Source of the DNA: Chloroflexota bacterium
Lineage (GTDB): Bacteria; Chloroflexota; Anaerolineae; Promineifilales; Promineifilaceae
Direction of reading: 5' to 3'
NCBI GenBank assembly: GCA_014584575.1
Contig: JACTMP010000063.1
Span: 126,001 to 190,000, forward strand
Length of the DNA: 64,000 nucleotides
The notes below the pieces were generated by a model. That model was not told where the DNA came from. It did no database searches and saw nothing but the letters and a program-made list of their open reading frames with translations. How positions within the stretch are numbered: the first letter of the stretch is position 1; every line of letters begins with the position of its first letter. This document shows, one piece after another, positions 31,824 through 39,664 of the stretch. The position numbers and the translations under genes are program-made.

Positions 31824-31856
31824 AGACCCTAAGGGTTTTTGAAACCCTTAGGGTCT
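31824..31856 (+). terminator. Terminator-like hairpin after dhaR
   Basis: AGACCCTAAGGGTTT / AAACCCTTAGGGTCT, almost the same hairpin as at 29727-29760, a few bases after the dhaR stop. The right arm ends 10 bases before the glpA ATG and lacks a long T-run. Confidence 0.7.
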
Positions 31857-31866
31857 AACGGTCATC

Positions 31867-33498
31867 ATGCGAACGATGGAAACGGAACTGTTGGTAATTG
31901 GCGGCGGCGCGACCGGGACGGGCGTCATTGCCGACCTGGCGCTGCGTGGCTTTCGCTGCGCCCTGGTGGAAAAGCGCGATCTGGCGCATGGTACCACCGG
32001 GCGCTATCACGGCCTGCTGCACAGCGGCGGGCGTTATGCTGTCAAAGACCCCAAAGCGGCCACCGAATGTATCGAGGAAAATATCATCCTGCGCCGCATC
32101 ATGCCCCATTGCATTGAAGATACGGGCGGCTTTTTTGTGGTCACACCCTGGGACGATGACGCCTTTGGCGACCGTTTTATGCAAGGCTGCCGGGACACGG
32201 CCGTGCCCTGCGAAGAAATCTCCATCGCCCAAATGTTGCGTGAAGAGCCGCACCTGAATCCGCAAATTAGCCGCTGCTTCCGCGTGCCGGACGGCTCGGC
32301 CGACTCGTTTTTAGCCACACAGTCGGTGGCGGCGCTGGCGCAGGCGCATGGGGCGCAGATTTTGCATTACTACGAGGTGAAGCAGCTGATCCGCCAGGGC
32401 GACCGGGTGGTGGGGGCGCTGTGTTATGACCTGGTAAAAGACGAGGATGTAACCATTCAGGCTGACCTGGTGGTGAACGCCGCCGGAGCCTGGGCGGGCA
32501 AAATTGCCCACACGGCCGAGGTAGAAGTGAATGTGCGCGCAGGCAAAGGCACGATGATCGCCGCCAGCTATCGCATAGTGAATACGGTGGTGAACCGCTG
32601 CAAGATGCCGGCCGATGGCGACATTATTGTGCCCGTGCATACCGTTTCCATCATCGGCACTACAGATGAGGGGGTGCCCGACCCGGAACATTTTGCCATT
32701 GAGCCGTGGGAAGTGCAGTTGATGATGCAGGAAGCAGCCAAGATTGTGCCCGGCTGGCATGATTTACGGATGCTGCGCTGTTGGGGTGGGGTACGGCCGT
32801 TGTATCAAGAAACCAAAGTGGCCGACACCCGCGACGTGACCCGCGCTTACACGCTGCTGGATCATGAAACCCGCGATGGCGTGGCCGGATTTATCACCAT
32901 TACCGGCGGCAAATGGACCACGTACCGGCAAATGGCGCAGGTGACGGTGGACCGGGTGTGCGAAAAGTTGGGCACGGTACGGCCGTGTACCACCCATGAA
33001 ACCGTTGTGCCCAATCCATTTGAACAGGGGCACGGCCGTAAACACCATATGCTCGGCCAACGGCTGGCCGACGTGGAAAAAGCAGAGGCGTTCGGCCAGT
33101 TGATTTGTGAATGTGAACTGGCGACCCGCGCCGATGTGGAACACGCCATCACCCAGGGCGAGGCTAAAACCATTGACGACGTGCGCCGCGATGTGCGCGT
33201 GGGCATGGGGCCATGCCAGGGTGGGTTCTGCACCTACCGCGTGGCCGCCATCTGGCACGAACTAAAAAAGCCGCCCATCGAAGAGACCAATGTGACCCTG
33301 CGGGACTTTTTGCAGGAGCGGTGGAAAGGGCTGATGCCCATTCTCTGGGGGCCGCAGTTAAAACAAGAGCGGCTTGACGAGTTGATTTACCTGAGCGTTT
33401 TGAACGCCGACCATTTGCCCGGCCCGCGCGCTTCGCGGCTGGGGCCGGCGATGTATGAACCGGGCACCGCCTGGGAAAGCGAACATGCGCATGTCTAG
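31867..33498 (+). CDS. glpA: Anaerobic glycerol-3-phosphate dehydrogenase subunit A
   Basis: 543 residues, the same length as E. coli GlpA. The FAD site is LLVIGGGATGTGVIADLAL and GRYHGLLHSGGRYAVKD gives the substrate/FAD-binding signature of the GlpD/GlpA group. The C-terminus has the BFD-like [2Fe-2S] segment CECELATRADVEHAI with GMGPCQGGFC, which separates GlpA from the aerobic GlpD. It oxidises glycerol-3-phosphate to dihydroxyacetone phosphate at the membrane with GlpB and GlpC. Start ATG 31867; four ACGGCCGT copies. Confidence 0.96.
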   Translation: MRTMETELLVIGGGATGTGVIADLALRGFRCALVEKRDLAHGTTGRYHGLLHSGGRYAVKDPKAATECIEENIILRRIMPHCIEDTGGFFVVTPWDDDAFGDRFMQGCRDTAVPCEEISIAQMLREEPHLNPQISRCFRVPDGSADSFLATQSVAALAQAHGAQILHYYEVKQLIRQGDRVVGALCYDLVKDEDVTIQADLVVNAAGAWAGKIAHTAEVEVNVRAGKGTMIAASYRIVNTVVNRCKMPADGDIIVPVHTVSIIGTTDEGVPDPEHFAIEPWEVQLMMQEAAKIVPGWHDLRMLRCWGGVRPLYQETKVADTRDVTRAYTLLDHETRDGVAGFITITGGKWTTYRQMAQVTVDRVCEKLGTVRPCTTHETVVPNPFEQGHGRKHHMLGQRLADVEKAEAFGQLICECELATRADVEHAITQGEAKTIDDVRRDVRVGMGPCQGGFCTYRVAAIWHELKKPPIEETNVTLRDFLQERWKGLMPILWGPQLKQERLDELIYLSVLNADHLPGPRASRLGPAMYEPGTAWESEHAHV

Positions 33499-33499
33499 A

Positions 33500-33560
33500 G
33501 TAATGCGTGACACGTGAAACGTGATGTCTCTCTGGTCACGTTTCACGTTTCACGCATCAC
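33500..33560. repeat. Word-repeat hairpin (CACGTGAAACGTGA type)
   Basis: Left arm ATGCGTGACACGTGAAACGTGA, right arm TCACGTTTCACGTTTCACGCAT, filling the gap between glpA and glpB. The words CGTGAAA/TTTCACG repeat twice per arm. Confidence 0.75.
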
Positions 33561-33569
33561 CTGAATGTT

Positions 33570-34823
33570 ATGACGAATGATGTTTTAGTGATTGGCGCCG
33601 GGTTAGCCGGATTGACCACCGCGTGGCAGGCAGCGGCACACGGCAAAGGTGTGCGGGTGATTGCCAAAGGGTGGGGGGCGACGCATTGGCACGCGGGTTG
33701 TGTGGATGTGTTGGGCTATTGGCCGGTGGAAAGTGACACGGCCGTGACCAATCCCGCTGCTGCCATTTCTGACCTGCTCGCTGCCAATCCGCAGCACCCG
33801 TATGCCCTGGTGGGTGTGGCACAGTTAGAAGCGGCGCTGCATGGCTTGAAGCAGTTGTGTGCTGATGCCGGTTATCCGCTGGTTGGGTCGCTGGCGAAAA
33901 ATTGGCGGCTGCCAACGGCCGTGGGCGCGGCCCGCCCCACCTGCCTGGCCCCGGCCACGATGACCGCCGGTGATCTGGATGACAATGCGCCCATGCTGCT
34001 GGTGGGCTTCAAACAACTGCCGGACTTTTTTGCCAACGTGGCCGCCGACAATCTGGCGCAGCAGGGCATCCCGGCGCGGCACGTAACGCTGGATTTACCG
34101 ACGTTGGCGGGGCGGAATTTTACAACAGCGGTACAACTGGCCCGCTTTATGCAGCAGGCCGAATTCCGGGCAAACGTGGTGCAGGCGGTGAAACCACATC
34201 TGGGCGACGCGGCGCGGGTGGGTTTTCCGGCGGTGTTGGGATTGGAAGAGGCCACGGCCGTGCATCAGGACATGCAGGCGCAATTGGGCCGTCCCGTTTT
34301 TGAGATTCCCGGTTTGCCGCCATCGGTGGCCGGGATACGGCTGCACCGCATCCTGAAAGCGGCCATTGAGAAAAACGGCGGGCGGGTGTATGACGGCATG
34401 GAGGCGATTGGGTTTGCGGCTGACGGGGGACTGGTGACGGCCGTACACACCGAAACCTCCGGCCGACCGCGCCAGCACCGGTATGAGCAAGTAGTGTTGG
34501 CGACGGGTGGCATCTTGGGCGGTGGCATCGTCACCAACCATGCTGGCGAGGTGTGTGAAGTGGTTTTTAAGCTGCCGCTGCACCACCCGGAAAACCGGCT
34601 GGAATGGTTCCGCCGTGACTTTTTGGATAAACAAGGCCACCCCATTTACCGCGCCGGCGTCAGCGTGAACGAGCAATTTCAGCCTATGAACGGCCGTGTT
34701 GTCTACCAAAACCTCTATGCCGCCGGTAACACCCTGGCCGGTGCTGATTCCATCATCGAACGCTCCTTTGATGGCGTGGCTTTGGCAACAGGGTATGTGG
34801 TAGGAAATCTGGTCAGTAATTGA
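33570..34823 (+). CDS. glpB: Anaerobic glycerol-3-phosphate dehydrogenase subunit B
   Basis: 417 residues, close to E. coli GlpB (419). The dinucleotide loop is VLVIGAGLAGLTTAWQAAAHG (5-25). The internal VLATGGILGGGIVT and the C-terminal NLYAAGNTLAGADSIIERSFDG are the conserved flavoprotein end motifs. GlpB is the FMN/FAD-carrying subunit that passes electrons from GlpA to GlpC. Starts at ATG 33570. Five ACGGCCGT copies, dense for its length. Confidence 0.93.
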   Translation: MTNDVLVIGAGLAGLTTAWQAAAHGKGVRVIAKGWGATHWHAGCVDVLGYWPVESDTAVTNPAAAISDLLAANPQHPYALVGVAQLEAALHGLKQLCADAGYPLVGSLAKNWRLPTAVGAARPTCLAPATMTAGDLDDNAPMLLVGFKQLPDFFANVAADNLAQQGIPARHVTLDLPTLAGRNFTTAVQLARFMQQAEFRANVVQAVKPHLGDAARVGFPAVLGLEEATAVHQDMQAQLGRPVFEIPGLPPSVAGIRLHRILKAAIEKNGGRVYDGMEAIGFAADGGLVTAVHTETSGRPRQHRYEQVVLATGGILGGGIVTNHAGEVCEVVFKLPLHHPENRLEWFRRDFLDKQGHPIYRAGVSVNEQFQPMNGRVVYQNLYAAGNTLAGADSIIERSFDGVALATGYVVGNLVSN

Positions 34824-34827
34824 GGAA

Positions 34828-34923
34828 ATTCACCACGGATTTTACGGATGGAACGGATTTTGACGGATAACAAATCGAAAAAATCTGTGTTCATCCGCCC
34901 AATCCGTCCTATCCGTGGTTAAT
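34828..34923. repeat. Word-repeat hairpin (ACCACGGATTTTACGGAT type)
   Basis: Left arm CACCACGGATTTTACGGATGG, right arm with CATCCGCCCAATCCGTCCTATCCGTGG, about 96 bases in the glpB-glpC gap. Ends six bases before the glpC ATG, so it could affect translation of glpC. Confidence 0.75.
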
Positions 34924-34929
34924 TCAAAC

Positions 34930-36243
34930 ATGGCAAACAACATTTGGGAAGCGCAACTGAATATCGAGGCCCATGCCCCCAAGCCGGTGGAGTTGACGCT
35001 GGATCACTGTATCAAGTGCAACATTTGTGTGACAGCTTGCCCGGTCACGGCCGTGACCGACCTCTTCCCTGGCCCCAAATATGTTGGCCCGCAGGCGGGC
35101 CGTTTCCGCCATGAACACCAGCCCAGCCCCGACCATTCGGTGGATTATTGTAATGGCTGCCGGGTGTGCAACATGGTTTGTCCGACGGGGGTGAAGATTG
35201 CGGAGATTAACGGCCGTGCCCGCGCCCACATCGTGCAGTCCGGGCAGGTGCCGCTGCGGCGCAAACTGCGCAATAACCTGATCGCCCGCCCGGAGTTGAT
35301 GGGTAAGTTTGGGCAGCCGCTCGCCCCCATTGCCAACGTCTTGCTGCACAGCGGTTTTGGTCGCTTTTTTGCCAAACTGCTGCTGGACATTGCCCCTAAT
35401 GCGCCGCTGCCGCGCTTCTCCGGCGAACGCTTCAGCCGTTGGGTGCACAAACGGCCAGATGCGGTACACAGCGCCCGCAAAGTTGTCTATTTTCACGGTT
35501 GCTCGACCGAGTATTTTGAAGCGCGGGTGGGCAAAGCGGCCGTGCAAGTGTTGGAAGCGAACGGCTTTGAGGTCATTGTACCGCCGCAAAACTGCTGTGG
35601 GCTGCCGTTGCTCTCCAACGGCGAATTTGCCGCCGCCCAAGCCTACCACGAGAGCAATATCCGCCACATGATTGATTATGTCAAGCAAGGCTATGTCATT
35701 GTGGGCACGTCCACCAGCTGCACCCTGACGCTCAAAGAAGAAGCGCCGGAAATGCTGGCTTACCACACACCCGACGCGCAGCTATTGACGGCCAACACTT
35801 TTGACATTCACGAATTCCTGCTGCATTTGCTGGACGCGGGCGAGTTAAAGACGGATGGCCTCAAGCCGATGCCGCTGACGCTGGCCTATCATCCACCCTG
35901 TCAATACCGCGCCCATCGGTTGGGTCGCCCCAGTTCGGAGATCATGGCGCTTATCCCCGACCTCACCATCATCGAAAGCCAGGCCGCCTGCTGCGGCGTG
36001 GGTGGCACCTATGGCTACAAAGCCGAAAAGTACGACATTACAATGGCGGTGGGGAAACCTTTATTTGATTTTGTACAGGAAGTCAACGGCCCCATTGCCG
36101 TGTGCGACAGCGAAACGTGCCGCTGGAATATCGCCGCCGCTACCGGCGTGCCGTTTGTGCATCCGATAGAATTATTGGCCGCTGCTTATGGATATGAACC
36201 AGAAGGGCCGCTACAAGAAGTGATGGGGAGATTGAGAGATTGA
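34930..36243 (+). CDS. glpC: Anaerobic glycerol-3-phosphate dehydrogenase subunit C
   Basis: 437 residues from ATG 34930 (GTG 34915 is also in frame). Two [4Fe-4S] motifs are CIKCNICVTACP and CNGCRVCNMVCPTG, and two CCG domains follow: NCCGLPLLSNGEF and AACCGVGGTYGYK, each with paired Cys. GlpC anchors GlpAB to the membrane and hands electrons to quinone. The C-terminal seven or so residues and the stop codon lie inside a GAGATTG hairpin, so the protein's end (EVMGRLRD) is made of repeat sequence. Confidence 0.95.
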   Translation: MANNIWEAQLNIEAHAPKPVELTLDHCIKCNICVTACPVTAVTDLFPGPKYVGPQAGRFRHEHQPSPDHSVDYCNGCRVCNMVCPTGVKIAEINGRARAHIVQSGQVPLRRKLRNNLIARPELMGKFGQPLAPIANVLLHSGFGRFFAKLLLDIAPNAPLPRFSGERFSRWVHKRPDAVHSARKVVYFHGCSTEYFEARVGKAAVQVLEANGFEVIVPPQNCCGLPLLSNGEFAAAQAYHESNIRHMIDYVKQGYVIVGTSTSCTLTLKEEAPEMLAYHTPDAQLLTANTFDIHEFLLHLLDAGELKTDGLKPMPLTLAYHPPCQYRAHRLGRPSSEIMALIPDLTIIESQAACCGVGGTYGYKAEKYDITMAVGKPLFDFVQEVNGPIAVCDSETCRWNIAAATGVPFVHPIELLAAAYGYEPEGPLQEVMGRLRD

Positions 36244-36283
36244 GAGATTGTCAATCTCCCAATCTCTCAATCTCCCCATCTCC
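36222..36283. repeat. Word-repeat hairpin overlapping the glpC stop
   Basis: Left arm GATGGGGAGATTGAGAGATT (from 36222), right arm AATCTCTCAATCTCCCCATC. It covers the last codons and stop of glpC and ends 10 bases before the ATG of the DhaM fusion. Confidence 0.75.
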
Positions 36284-36292
36284 AATTTCACT

Positions 36293-38764
36293 ATGGTCAG
36301 CATTGTCATTGTTTCTCACAGTAAACAACTAGCCGCCGGGGTAGTGGAACTGGCCAGCCAGATGGTGCAGGGGCAGGTGGCGCTGGCGGCTGCCGGTGGA
36401 TCGGACAACCCGGACAACCCCATTGGCACCGACGCCATGCAAATTCTGGCGGCCATTGACGCCGTTTACAGCGAAGATGGGGTGGTGGTGCTGATGGATT
36501 TGGGCAGCGCCATCCTCAGCACGGAGATGGCGGTGGAATTTTTGCCGGTGGAGCAGCGGGCGAATGTGCATTTGTGCGCCGCGCCATTGGTGGAGGGGGC
36601 GATTGCGGCCGTGGTGCAGGCGGCGGCAGGCAGCCCGGTGACAGACGTGATCCGTGAAGCGATGACGGCGCTGCTGCCCAAGCATAGCCAATTGGGGGTG
36701 GTGGATGAAGAACTGTCAATGGTCAATGGTCAATGGTCAATGGTCGGTGGGCAGTCGGTGAGTGTGGAACTGGCGATCCAGAACAAGCTGGGGCTACATG
36801 CCCGGCCGGCGGCGCGGTTTGTGAGCACGGCCGTACAGTTCAAAGCAGACATCACTGTGCAAAAAGGGGCGCTGATGGCCAGCGCCAAGAGCATGAACCA
36901 GGTGGCGATCTTGGGGGCGCGGCAGGGGGAGACGGTGACGGTGACGGCCGTTGGCCCCGATGCCGATGCGGCCATTGCCGCCCTGCAAGCGTTGGCCGCT
37001 GCCAACTTTGGCGATAAAGACGAAGACACGGCGACGCCTGCGGCCATCAGACCCAAGCCACCGGTTGGTGGATTGGGTGGTATTCCCGCCTCGCCGGGCA
37101 TTGCCATCGGGCCGGCGTACCATTATCAGGTAGCGCCTCCTTTGGTGACGGCGCAGCAGGTGGAGGATGTGGCGGCGGAATGGCGGCGGTTGGACACGGC
37201 CGTAGCCGCCGCTCTGGTGGAAATTCAGGAATTGTACGCCGCCGCCCGGCAGCAAATGGGAGCGTTTGAGGCCGACATTTTCCAGGCGCACCAGTTGATG
37301 CTGCAAGACCCGGCTTTGCATCAAGACGCCCGGCAACGCATTACCACGACTAAGTTGAATGCGGCGGCTGCCTGGCAACAGGCCATCAATGCCGTTGCCG
37401 CCGCCTATGAAGCCATCCCGGATGAGGTGATGCGCACCCGCGCTGCCGACGCGCGTGACGTGGGGCAGCGGGTGCTGCGCCAGTTGACGGGCGTGGCCCG
37501 GCCATCCTTTGATTTCCCCAAACCGGTGGTTCTGCTGGCAACGGAACTGACGCCTTCGGATACGGCGCTGCTTGATCCGGCGCGGGTGTTGGGCATCATC
37601 ACCGCGCGGGGCGGGGCCACCTCGCACAGCGCCATTTTGGCGCGGGGGTTGGGCATTCCGGCAGTGGTGGGCGCCGGCAATTTGGTGGCGCAGGTGAAGG
37701 ATGGACAGGTGGTGGCGCTGGACGGCCGTACCGGGCAACTGTGGCTGAAACCGGGCAAGGCGACACTGGCCGATTTGCAGAAGCAGCGTGACGTCTGGCT
37801 GCAAGAGCGGCAGGCAGCGCGGGCATTGGCGCAAGAACCGGCACAAACGACGGACGGCCGTCGCCTGGAGATTGGGGCCAATATCGGTGGGCCGCAGGAA
37901 GCGGCTATCGCCGTGCAATTTGGCGCGGAAGGGGTGGGGCTGTTCCGCACCGAATTCCTCTTTTTAGACCGGGAAACAGCGCCGGATGAGGAGGAGCAGG
38001 TGGCGGCGTATGTGGCAGCGGCGGAAGGGTTGGTGGGACGTCCGTTGATCATTCGCACGTTGGATGTGGGCGGCGACAAACCATTACCGTACCTGGATTT
38101 GGGGCGCGAGGAGAATCCGTTTTTGGGCTGGCGTGGCATTCGTTTTTGCCTGGAGACGCCGCACATTTTCCGCCCCCAACTACGCGCCATTTTGCGGGCC
38201 AGCCACGGACACAATATCAAGCTCATGTTCCCCATGGTCAGCACCCTGGCCGAAGTGCGCGCCGCTAAAACAATCCTGGCCGAAGTGCAGGCGGAGTTGC
38301 AGCAGGCCAATATCCCCTTTGCCGCCGACATGGAAGTGGGGATCATGATTGAAGTGCCAGCGGCGGTAGCCATTGCCGATCAGTTGGCGCGGGAAGTGGA
38401 CTTTTTCAGCATTGGCACGAATGATCTGACGCAATATGTGATGGCCGCCGACCGGGGTAATGCGAAGGTGGCGGCGCTGGCCAATGCGCTGCATCCGGCG
38501 GTGCTGCGGCTGATTAAACAAACGGTGCAGGCGGGCCATGCCGCCGGTATCTGGGTGGGGATGTGTGGTGAACTGGCGGGTAATGCCCTGGCGACGCCGC
38601 TGTTGGTGGGGTTGGGGCTGGATGAACTGAGCATGGCCGCACCCGCTATTCCGGCCGTGAAAACGGCCGTGCGCGGCACGACCATCGCTCAAGCAGAGGA
38701 ATTAGCGCGGAGGGTGTTGGAATTGGAATCGGGAACGGCCGTGAGTGAATTATTATCGGGCTAG
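36293..38764 (+). CDS. dhaM: DhaM-HPr-Enzyme I fusion (PTS phosphate relay for dihydroxyacetone kinase)
   Basis: 823 residues from ATG 36293. Residues 1-135 are the DhaM EIIA-like domain (IVIVSHSKQLAAG, phospho-His9; LMDLGSAILSTEMA). A variable linker (138-153) is encoded by a 7-base tandem repeat. HPr follows (KLGLHARPAARFVS, His169). From about 260 to the end is a full-length Enzyme I: GGIPASPGIAIGPA, phospho-His445 in ATSHSAIL, FRTEFLFLD, MEVGIMIEVPAA, IGTNDLTQYVMAADR, GMCGELAGN. Phosphate would go PEP to EI, HPr, DhaM, then DhaL-ADP. E. coli DhaM has only a partial EI domain; this version could run without separate EI and HPr. No sugar PTS is seen nearby. Seven ACGGCCGT copies. Confidence 0.93.
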   Translation: MVSIVIVSHSKQLAAGVVELASQMVQGQVALAAAGGSDNPDNPIGTDAMQILAAIDAVYSEDGVVVLMDLGSAILSTEMAVEFLPVEQRANVHLCAAPLVEGAIAAVVQAAAGSPVTDVIREAMTALLPKHSQLGVVDEELSMVNGQWSMVGGQSVSVELAIQNKLGLHARPAARFVSTAVQFKADITVQKGALMASAKSMNQVAILGARQGETVTVTAVGPDADAAIAALQALAAANFGDKDEDTATPAAIRPKPPVGGLGGIPASPGIAIGPAYHYQVAPPLVTAQQVEDVAAEWRRLDTAVAAALVEIQELYAAARQQMGAFEADIFQAHQLMLQDPALHQDARQRITTTKLNAAAAWQQAINAVAAAYEAIPDEVMRTRAADARDVGQRVLRQLTGVARPSFDFPKPVVLLATELTPSDTALLDPARVLGIITARGGATSHSAILARGLGIPAVVGAGNLVAQVKDGQVVALDGRTGQLWLKPGKATLADLQKQRDVWLQERQAARALAQEPAQTTDGRRLEIGANIGGPQEAAIAVQFGAEGVGLFRTEFLFLDRETAPDEEEQVAAYVAAAEGLVGRPLIIRTLDVGGDKPLPYLDLGREENPFLGWRGIRFCLETPHIFRPQLRAILRASHGHNIKLMFPMVSTLAEVRAAKTILAEVQAELQQANIPFAADMEVGIMIEVPAAVAIADQLAREVDFFSIGTNDLTQYVMAADRGNAKVAALANALHPAVLRLIKQTVQAGHAAGIWVGMCGELAGNALATPLLVGLGLDELSMAAPAIPAVKTAVRGTTIAQAEELARRVLELESGTAVSELLSG
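36715..36742 (+). repeat. Four tandem GTCAATG heptamers inside the dhaM fusion
   Basis: Four perfect copies of GTCAATG (36715-36742) followed by GTCGGTG. They encode the DhaM-HPr linker (LSMVNGQWSMVGG). Gain or loss of one 7-base unit shifts the frame, so HPr and Enzyme I would be lost while DhaM is still made. Confidence 0.85.
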
Positions 38765-38768
38765 GGGG

Positions 38769-38826
38769 AGGGAGAGAGATTAGGAGATTGGTCAATCTCT
38801 CAATCTCCTAATCTCTAATCTCTAAT
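38769..38826. repeat. Word-repeat hairpin (GAGATTAGGAGATTGG type)
   Basis: Left arm GAGAGAGATTAGGAGATTG, right arm CAATCTCCTAATCTCTAATCTC, between two convergent genes. A further one-armed run of the same words lies at 39284-39330. Confidence 0.7.
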
Positions 38827-39216
38827 TCAGGAAAAGAAGAGGCCATCATCCTCTTCGTCATCATCCTCGCCATCTTCGGCGATTTCTTCCACAAATTCGG
38901 CCAGGGGCAGGGAGACCCAGATGTGCAGCAATTCACCTTCGTCCACCTGCGAGAGGCGCAGCGAGACGACATCTACCTGTTGGCGCAGCCGCAGTTCATC
39001 GGGGAAGTCGAGTTTGACTTTACGGCCGTCTTTCCAGGCAGTTTTGCATCGCTGCATAATATCTTCGCCGTTGCCGGTGCGTAACTGGCATACGGCCACT
39101 ATCGCATCTTCGGGGCCTTCGTGGATGGATTGCACCCAATCCTGGGGGGTGGGGTGAAACTCCGGGGTGGGGCCTTCGATGATGGTGATCAATTCAGGTT
39201 CTTCAATTGTTGACAT
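38827..39216 (-). CDS. Hypothetical acidic protein, 129 aa
   Basis: Not recognised. From ATG 39216 it reads MSTIEEPELITIIEGPTPEF. The middle is beta-rich (AIVAVCQLRTGNGEDIMQ, VDVVSLRLSQVDEGELLHIWVSLP) and the end is a run of Asp/Glu (EDGEDDDEEDDGLFFS). No signal peptide or membrane segment. An upstream start at 39273 is possible but would use repeat-adjacent sequence. Codon use resembles its neighbours and one ACGGCCGT is present, so it looks native. It is convergent with the dhaM fusion. Confidence 0.55.
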   Translation of the reverse strand: MSTIEEPELITIIEGPTPEFHPTPQDWVQSIHEGPEDAIVAVCQLRTGNGEDIMQRCKTAWKDGRKVKLDFPDELRLRQQVDVVSLRLSQVDEGELLHIWVSLPLAEFVEEIAEDGEDDDEEDDGLFFS

Positions 39217-39664
39217 GTTCCACCAATGTGTGAGATATGCGCCAATACTACTGCTAGAGAGGGGAGTTGGCAACCTTTTTATGGAGATTGGAGATTGGAG
39301 AATAGAGATTAGGAGATTAGGGGATTATGGGGACACAGGTTTATTGTTGATGCGCCGGGCACTACTTGTCAACGACATTACCTTGCCTGAATAAACGCGC
39401 CAACTCTATTCGGGAAGGCGTCTTTCTGACCTGGTAGGGGGGACGGCCGTACCGCTGACGGCCAAAACCTCCATTACGGTTTGTTTTTGCGTGTTATTAT
39501 GACGGCCAGAAATAGCGAAAGAGGCTGCCTATGACCATCCAACACGTAACCTTACCCTTACCAGAATATCTCATCCACCTGAGTCTTAATAGAGATTGAT
39601 AAATGAATTGACTTCTGCACCCCTACAAACCAGCGAATGGGGATGCGGTTGTGAGCGGCCACGA
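39217..39664. other. Gene-poor interval with repeat words and a small ORF
   Basis: About 450 bases with one-armed GAGATTGGAGATTGG words (39284-39330), one ACGGCCGT (about 39443) and a small ORF (39531-39599). I see no other gene. Confidence 0.5.
39531..39599 (+). pseudogene. Possible N-terminal remnant of a small antitoxin-like gene
   Basis: ATG 39531 preceded by GAGGCTGCC reads MTIQHVTLPLPEYLIHLSLNRD and stops after 22 residues. The opening resembles the N-termini of small RHH-type or DUF antitoxins, but is too short to assign. Probably a broken gene start. Confidence 0.3.

Noticed and set aside
36794..37918. A 374-codon open frame opposite the HPr/EI coding region
   Set aside because: Low-complexity Arg/His-rich shadow of a GC-rich gene; the plus-strand protein has all catalytic motifs.
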